Below, piece by piece: positions 36,861 through 42,084 of a DNA stretch of 42,084 bases. This DNA is from Chloroflexota bacterium (GTDB taxonomy: Bacteria > Chloroflexota > Limnocylindria > Limnocylindrales > CSP1-4). A program made the position numbers and the translations under genes. The notes below the pieces were generated by a model, which saw only the letters and a list, made by a program, of their open reading frames with translations, was not told the origin of the DNA and made no database searches. Position 1 is the first letter of the stretch. Each line of letters begins with the position of its first letter. The stretch lies in NCBI GenBank assembly GCA_012026785.1, contig VEOW01000101.1, positions 1 to 42,084 on the forward strand, read 5' to 3'.

Positions 36861-37742
36861 ATGGATACGAGGCTCCTCTCCGCTGTCCTGGCCGGCCTCG
36901 CGGTTCTCTTCGGCCTGCTCGCGTTGTTTCCAGGCAAGGCGAACGATGAGTCAGGGGTCGGCGAGTCAATCCGTGGCTGGTGGGGGAGGCGGGTGGCCGG
37001 GGCCGCCGAGCTGATTGCCAAGGCCCGCCTCGAGATGGCGCCGCGAACGCTGATCGCGCTCGCCATCGCCGGCCCGCTCGTCCTCGGTTCGTTCGGGCTC
37101 CTGCTGTCGCCGATCGTCGCGCTCGTCGGGGTCGCCATCGGCCTGCTCCTGCCCCGGGCATATCTCGACTACCTCGTCCGCGGGGAGGCTCAGGCGGCCG
37201 ACGAGGATGCGCCGCGGATCCTGCGGGCGATGGTCAACAGGGCCGCGGCCGGCGGCACGTACCCCGACCTCTTCGCCGCGGCGGCCGAGACGGCGCGCCA
37301 TCGCTGGGTCCGCTCGGACTTCGAGGAGGCGCAGTCACGCTACTACGCCGCCGAGCCGCCGGCCGAGATCCTCCTCGCCCTTCGTGGTCGGCAGGCCAGT
37401 CGCAACTTGCGCCTCGTGGTCGATGCCCTCTCGGTCGCGATCCGGACCCAGCAGCCGACGTCGGCAGCGGGTCAGGTCCTCGCCTCACTCGGCGAGGCGG
37501 CGCGGGCCAACCGCGCGATCGCCCGCCAGGCGGCAGCCGAGAGCCGGGGTCTGCGCATGCAGGCGGCGATCCTCGCGATCGTCATCCCCGCGATGTTCCT
37601 GTATCTGTCGGCGGTCAACCCCGAGCTCGTCGGACCGGTTACCTCGACGGCACTCGGCCAATACGTCCTGCTGCCGGCGGCGGTGCTGCTCGAGATCACG
37701 GGCGTCGTGCTGTCGTGGCGGGTCACGAGGCTCGAGGCGTAG
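36861..37742 (+). CDS. tadB: TadB-like type II/IV secretion inner-membrane protein
   Basis: DAPRILRAMVNRAAAGGTYPDLFAAAAE...LRMQAAILAIVIPAMFLYLSAVNPE, position after TadA. Confidence 0.85.
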   Translation: MDTRLLSAVLAGLAVLFGLLALFPGKANDESGVGESIRGWWGRRVAGAAELIAKARLEMAPRTLIALAIAGPLVLGSFGLLLSPIVALVGVAIGLLLPRAYLDYLVRGEAQAADEDAPRILRAMVNRAAAGGTYPDLFAAAAETARHRWVRSDFEEAQSRYYAAEPPAEILLALRGRQASRNLRLVVDALSVAIRTQQPTSAAGQVLASLGEAARANRAIARQAAAESRGLRMQAAILAIVIPAMFLYLSAVNPELVGPVTSTALGQYVLLPAAVLLEITGVVLSWRVTRLEA

Positions 37743-37745
37743 CCG

Positions 37746-38654
37746 ATGGTCGAGACGAGCGCCCTCCTCACCGGCATCGCCGTCTTCAGCCTGCTGATGT
37801 TCATCTTCGATCCCTGGCTGTTCCCGGCCCAGCCGAAGCTCGACGCGGTCCGGGCGAGCGTCCTGTCGCGTGAGCGGTACGAGCGGCTCGTGACGGCGGA
37901 GCGACCGTGGTGGGAGCGGCTGCTCGCTCCGGTTGCGGCGCGACTCGGCACGGCGACGCCGGCCCTCGCCAGCCAGGTCAGCGAGCGCGACATCGTGCGG
38001 GCCGGGTTCGACCCGGCGACCCTGACGCCGGCCGAGATCTATGCCGCGAAGCTCGTCCTCGGCGCCGCGGCCCTGGGGGCCGGGCTTGCGCTCACGCCGC
38101 TCTTCGAGCCCGCGCTCATCGTTGCCCTGCCGGTGGCCTTCGTCGGCTACGTCTTCCCGACCGAGTACCTGGCGTCGATGAGCCGACGCCGCAAGGCCCA
38201 GCTCCTCCGCGAGCTGCCCGACTTCCTGGCGCTCGTGCGACCCCTGTCGGAGAGCCCGGGCCTCGAGATGGCGATGTCGAGAGTCGCCGACGAGCTCCAC
38301 CCCGCTTCGGTGGGCCAGAACCTGCTCGCCAGCCAGATCCGCTCGGCGATCGCGGCTTACGGGGCCGGCGTCAACTTCTACGCCGCCCTCGCCGACGTCG
38401 CCGCCGCGGCCGATCTGGAGGAGCTCGACGACCTGGCGGTGGGGCTCGGCCAGGCCCGCAAGACGGGCAAGGGCGTGCCGGATGTCCTCGCCGAGCACGA
38501 GCGTTCCCTGCGCGAGGCCGAGCGCAACCGTCTCTTCGGAGCCGCCTCGACAGTCCAGCCGAAGCTGGCAGGCATCCTCGCGGCGGTCTATCTGCCGATG
38601 TTCATCGTCCTGATCGTCGTACCCCTGTTCATCTCGACGCTCGGGCGGATTTGA
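37746..38654 (+). CDS. tadC: TadC-like type II/IV secretion inner-membrane protein
   Basis: AQLLRELPDFLALVRPLSESPGLEMAMSRVADEL...LAEHERSLREAERNRLFGAASTVQPKLAGILAAVYLPMFIVLIVVPLF. Confidence 0.87.
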   Translation: MVETSALLTGIAVFSLLMFIFDPWLFPAQPKLDAVRASVLSRERYERLVTAERPWWERLLAPVAARLGTATPALASQVSERDIVRAGFDPATLTPAEIYAAKLVLGAAALGAGLALTPLFEPALIVALPVAFVGYVFPTEYLASMSRRRKAQLLRELPDFLALVRPLSESPGLEMAMSRVADELHPASVGQNLLASQIRSAIAAYGAGVNFYAALADVAAAADLEELDDLAVGLGQARKTGKGVPDVLAEHERSLREAERNRLFGAASTVQPKLAGILAAVYLPMFIVLIVVPLFISTLGRI

Positions 38655-38668
38655 AGGGAGGCCGGACC

Positions 38669-38860
38669 ATGCTGAGAACCCTCGCGACATTCGTGCGCCG
38701 GGCGTGGCGCGCGCTCCGCGCCGACCAGCGCGGCCTGACGACGCTGGAATACGTCATCGCCGCCGGGATCATCCTCGTCGTCCTCTCGGCCGCGATCCTT
38801 GCCTGGAACAACGGGCTCGCCCAGCGGATTGGCGACCTCGTTGGCCAGCTTCTGGCCTAG
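38669..38860 (+). CDS. Flp-type pilin
   Basis: 63 aa; DQRGLTTLEYVIAAGIILVVLSAAILAWNNGL matches class IVb prepilin G/xxxxEY + hydrophobic stretch. Confidence 0.82.
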   Translation: MLRTLATFVRRAWRALRADQRGLTTLEYVIAAGIILVVLSAAILAWNNGLAQRIGDLVGQLLA

Positions 38861-38874
38861 GGACGGGCGGGCGA

Positions 38875-39300
38875 GTGACGGTGGCGACGCGACCAGCTGG
38901 CCGGGCGGACCAGCGCGGCGGCGAGCGCGGATTGGCGACCGTCGAGGCCGTCCTCGTCGTGCCGCTCGTTCTCGTTCCGATCCTGGTCGCGGTGGTGGTC
39001 TTCGGCCGGCTCGCGCACGCCCGTCTCGTGCTCGACGCCGCAGCAGCAGCAGGGGCGCGGCAGGCGGCGGTCGTCGGGGGCGACGGATCGCTGGTCCGGA
39101 CACGGATCGCCAGCGAGCTGGCCGACGGCGGTCTCGACGCCAACCGGGTTCGAGTCATCGTCGAGCCGGCAGTCGCTGACTGGGGCGAGCCTATCCGCGT
39201 CCAGCTCTCGCTCGATGAGGAGGCCGAGATCCCGTTTGCCGGCTCTTGGGCGGTGCCACTCGAGGCCGAGTTCGTGACCCGGAGCGAGGTGACCCGGTGA
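38875..39300 (+). CDS. TadE-like pseudopilin
   Basis: ERGLATVEAVLVVPLVLVPILVAVVVFGRLAHARLVLDAAAAAGARQAAV; GTG start. Confidence 0.82.
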   Translation: MTVATRPAGRADQRGGERGLATVEAVLVVPLVLVPILVAVVVFGRLAHARLVLDAAAAAGARQAAVVGGDGSLVRTRIASELADGGLDANRVRVIVEPAVADWGEPIRVQLSLDEEAEIPFAGSWAVPLEAEFVTRSEVTR

Positions 39301-39788
39301 CAGCCTATCGAGGCGGCGAGCAAGGCCAGGTCGCGGTGTACGCCGTCCTGCTCTTCCCGGTGCTCATGCTCGTTCTCGCTCTGGTCCTGGCAGTCGGAAC
39401 GATCGAGGGGCTGCGAACGCGCCTGCGGGCGCAGCTCGACATGGCTGCCCTCGTCGCGCCCCAGGCGCTCGATCCCGACCCCCTTGCGGCGGGCGAGCCA
39501 CCCAGGCTGGACGTGGCCGAGGCCGAGCGCCTGGCCCGCGAGTACCTCGCCCGAAACCTCGCCGCGACGGGCGACGTGCTTGTCGGCTCGCCCGACGAGA
39601 TCGCCGCGGGCGCGCAGGTCGCCGTCTCCAACGAGCCGGGGCGTGATCCGATCACGGGCGCCTCGAACTCCGCCCCGACCGTCAGCATCCAGATTGCCGT
39701 CCCAGCCCGGATCCCGCTTCTCGGACTGGCCGGGATCGCGCCCGTCGTGACCATCACGATCGACGGGTCCGCAGCCGCGAGGACGTGA
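39297..39788 (+). CDS. TadE/TadG-like pseudopilin
   Basis: GEQGQVAVYAVLLFPVLMLVLALVLAVGTIEGLRTRLRAQLDMAALVAPQAL; GTG overlaps upstream TGA. Confidence 0.72.
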   Translation: MTAYRGGEQGQVAVYAVLLFPVLMLVLALVLAVGTIEGLRTRLRAQLDMAALVAPQALDPDPLAAGEPPRLDVAEAERLAREYLARNLAATGDVLVGSPDEIAAGAQVAVSNEPGRDPITGASNSAPTVSIQIAVPARIPLLGLAGIAPVVTITIDGSAAART

Positions 39789-39789
39789 C

Positions 39790-40344
39790 GTGAACCGCAT
39801 TCCGGAGAGCAACCGCCCGCTCGTCGTCGTGGCGATGGCCGTCGTCGTGCTGGTTCTCGTCGCGGTCGGCGTCCTCCTTGTCGGGCAGCTCGGTCCGTCT
39901 CCCGCTCCCCCGACTTCGCTCCCGCCCACGGCGACGGCCGCTCCCTCGGTCGATGCGTCCACGCCAGAGGGAGCGACCCGCGCGTTCTTCGATGCCGTCG
40001 TGGCCGCGCGCCGGACCAACAATCCCGAGTTGATCGAGCCGTTCGTCACGAGCCGCGATTCGTCGGCATACCTCACCGTCGCCGGCTTCCTGGCAGGTCA
40101 GCAGGAGGCGGGTAAGGCGTCGATCACGACGCTTCACGACCTCACGGATATCAACGTTGAGCAGACCGGCGACAGCGCGCGCCTCACGGCATCGCTGTTG
40201 GAGGCTGGCTACGACATCGACCTGGACACCGGCCAGCCGCTCGAGTCGCCCGTGACGCTCGATCCCCGACGACTCACGGTGGAGCTCCGACGGACGGCGG
40301 GCGTCTGGAAGGTCGAGAGCTTCGAGACCGGGGCGGCCCCATGA
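39790..40344 (+). CDS. Membrane-anchored extracytoplasmic protein, unknown function
   Basis: Single N-terminal TM (LVVVAMAVVVLVLVAVGVLLVGQL), Pro/Thr linker, then ~130-aa domain (ATRAFFDAVVAARRTNNPELIEPFVT...VWKVESFETG). Confidence 0.75.
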   Translation: MNRIPESNRPLVVVAMAVVVLVLVAVGVLLVGQLGPSPAPPTSLPPTATAAPSVDASTPEGATRAFFDAVVAARRTNNPELIEPFVTSRDSSAYLTVAGFLAGQQEAGKASITTLHDLTDINVEQTGDSARLTASLLEAGYDIDLDTGQPLESPVTLDPRRLTVELRRTAGVWKVESFETGAAP

Positions 40345-41537
40345 TCAAGGCCGCACTCGCTGCCGTACGAGCGGTAGCGCTCCTTCTCGTTATGGCGTCG
40401 GCCGCAGATGCCTACGACGGCATCGACGTTCAAGTCGAGACCTGGACCTCGGACGGCGGTCGCGGCTACGTCGGCGTCCAGACGGCAGGGCAGTGGGCTC
40501 CGCCCGACACCAGGGCTTGCCTGCGGTACTACTCATCGTGGCGTCACATCGCATGGATCGGCACGGAGCCAATCCGAGACGAGTGGTTCGTCACCGTCTT
40601 CACCTGTGACGGGAGCGCGGTCAATCCGCTCGAGCCGACGATGGTACTCACCAGCCGGACCCGTCCCGGCATCGGCGTCCGTCGCGAGGCATCTGGGCTA
40701 CTCCGCCTCGATCTCGGAGTCGCGGTCGAACCGGCGATCGCGCCGGCCGGCTCAGTCCGCACTGTCACCGCCGCGCTGTCAGGGAGCTGGTGGGACGCCA
40801 TCGGCGATGAGATCAGCGCCTACGTCATCCGCAATTCGCTGCGCGTCCGACGCTGGACGGTCGACTTCGGGGACGGCACCGTCGCCAGCGTCCCACCCGA
40901 ACCCACTATGCCGTTCCGGCTTGCCACGACGCACGTCTACGGCCCTGGCTCGTTCGAGGTGATCGTCACGGCCCACGTCACAGGGCAGGCCTACGGAGCG
41001 TTCTTCTCGCCTGCCGGCATCCCATACGAGGATGTCATCCCGTTCGCGATCGACATCACCAACGCAGCCGCGGGCATCTCGGGGCTGCCGATCGAGTACC
41101 TGCCGCCGGTCGTCGTGCCCGGTGGCAGTCCGTCGGGCACGCTGCCAGGTGGCGTGGCGATCCCTGCTGACGCCGCGGGTCACACCCAGATCTGGTGGCC
41201 GCGCGGACTGCCGTGCGACCTGTTCATCCGTGCGCTCGTAGAAGAGGAGGGCGTGATGCGCTCGGGCGGCGTCGTCATCGGCGGCGCGACCACCCGCCTC
41301 GTGAGCTACCGCTATCTCGGCGGCGGAAACGGCGCGTCGCGCGCCTCGCCACAGGGCGAGTACGAGGCCGACGAGCCGATCCGGATCCAGTGGAATACGC
41401 CACTGCCGGACAAACGCTCGTACCCCGTCCGCGTCCAGCTCACCGTCGAGACGACGTACGACGACGGGACGGTCCGGACGTTCGAGTTCTCGCGCTCGAT
41501 CGCCGCGACCGTCGTCTTCTCCGCGATCAGCCACTGA
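40341..41537 (+). CDS. Secreted protein with PKD-like domain
   Basis: Signal-like N-terminus; VDFGDGTVASVPPEPTMPFRLATTHVYGPGSFEVIVTAHVTG PKD-like signature; ATG overlaps upstream TGA. Confidence 0.75.
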   Translation: MIKAALAAVRAVALLLVMASAADAYDGIDVQVETWTSDGGRGYVGVQTAGQWAPPDTRACLRYYSSWRHIAWIGTEPIRDEWFVTVFTCDGSAVNPLEPTMVLTSRTRPGIGVRREASGLLRLDLGVAVEPAIAPAGSVRTVTAALSGSWWDAIGDEISAYVIRNSLRVRRWTVDFGDGTVASVPPEPTMPFRLATTHVYGPGSFEVIVTAHVTGQAYGAFFSPAGIPYEDVIPFAIDITNAAAGISGLPIEYLPPVVVPGGSPSGTLPGGVAIPADAAGHTQIWWPRGLPCDLFIRALVEEEGVMRSGGVVIGGATTRLVSYRYLGGGNGASRASPQGEYEADEPIRIQWNTPLPDKRSYPVRVQLTVETTYDDGTVRTFEFSRSIAATVVFSAISH

Positions 41538-41555
41538 CAGCGAAGGAGGATCGAG

Positions 41556-42084
41556 ATGAGAGCGCCACGCGGCATCTACCTCGCCCTCTTCCTCGTCGCC
41601 GCCCTCGGCGCGAGCGCGCTCGTCTACCTCGGCCAGCCGCGCAACGGCATCGTTCGGGCGACGACCGACATCGCCGTGCTCACGCCGATCACGGCCGACA
41701 TGGTCGAGATCGTCAGCGTCGGTCCGGCCGATGCGCCGCCGAACGCCGCGCGCAGTCTGGATGCCGTCATCGGTCGATACGCGTCAGTCCCGATCCTGGC
41801 CGGCCAGGATGTCGACGTCCGGATCCTCGAGACGAACCCGGGCCAGCTGGCGTTCGGGTTTGGCGCGCCGCTCGAGGCCGGCCAGGTCGCGTTCGCCGTC
41901 CCCGTCGAGCCCGGCCAGGCCGTCGGCGGCGCGCTCGTTCCCGGGGCGCGGGTGGACGTCGTCGCCGTCCCGAACGCGCTCAAGACGCAGGTCTCCGGCA
42001 CCGACTCGCCGGCGGCGGTCGTCCTCGGTCTGGGGCTGGTGGTCCTGACGATCCGGACACCCGAGGGCCAGCAGCTGAGCGACG
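41556..42084 (+). CDS. cpaB: CpaB/RcpC-like Flp pilus assembly protein (SAF domain), truncated by window end
   Basis: MRAPRGIYLALFLVAALGASALVYLGQP...TDIAVLTPITADMVEIVSV...VPILAGQDV...VAFAVPVEPGQAVGGALVPGARVDVVAV; open to window end. Confidence 0.82.
   Translation, partial: MRAPRGIYLALFLVAALGASALVYLGQPRNGIVRATTDIAVLTPITADMVEIVSVGPADAPPNAARSLDAVIGRYASVPILAGQDVDVRILETNPGQLAFGFGAPLEAGQVAFAVPVEPGQAVGGALVPGARVDVVAVPNALKTQVSGTDSPAAVVLGLGLVVLTIRTPEGQQLSD

Noticed and set aside
37485-40076. Long minus-strand ORFs 37485-38690 and 38769-40076
   Set aside because: Shadow ORFs antisense to TadB/TadC/Flp/TadE/TadG.
1-42084. CRISPR arrays, rRNA and tRNA genes
   Set aside because: No regularly spaced repeats and no rRNA/tRNA-like sequence noticed by eye; a tRNAscan/CRISPR finder run would be needed to exclude them fully.

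Overview
GC-rich bacterial window, gene-dense, probably Chloroflexota- or Actinobacteria-like by protein character (taxonomy is inference only). I read three modules. (A) ~0.4-21.6 kb: a catabolic/import island with a LacI-family repressor, HyuA, a HyuB fused to an acetone-carboxylase-gamma-like Zn domain, an RraA-like protein, a FAH-family protein, a complete branched-chain-type ABC importer (SBP + LivHMGF), two paralogous atypical amidohydrolases and a complete ECF transporter (S, T, A, A'). An identical LacI-type operator core (GCAAACGATTGC / GCAATCGTTTGC) occurs three times, once ahead of each of the three transcription units, so the module looks like one local regulon. It is interrupted at 7.4-9.5 kb by a transposon graveyard: a frameshifted IS110 inside an IS256-type remnant, plus other IS256-like fragments. 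(B) ~22.1-31.5 kb: a defence-type operon of SNF2 helicase with DUF3883-like C-terminus, DUF1156-type Zn-ribbon DNA methylase and DUF499-type ATPase, with overlapping ATGA junctions (helicase-methylase-ATPase / Hma-like), followed by small unassigned ORFs. (C) ~31.7-42.1 kb: tandem Phd/YefM-like antitoxin proteins without a visible toxin, leading directly into an operon that mixes conjugative T4SS-like parts (VirB2/TrbC-like, TrbL-like, PrgI-like) with Tad/Flp pilus parts (TadA, TadB, TadC, Flp, TadE, TadG, CpaB), including a PrgI-CpaE/ParA fusion. CpaB runs off the window end. All calls are by eye from motifs; no searches were run.
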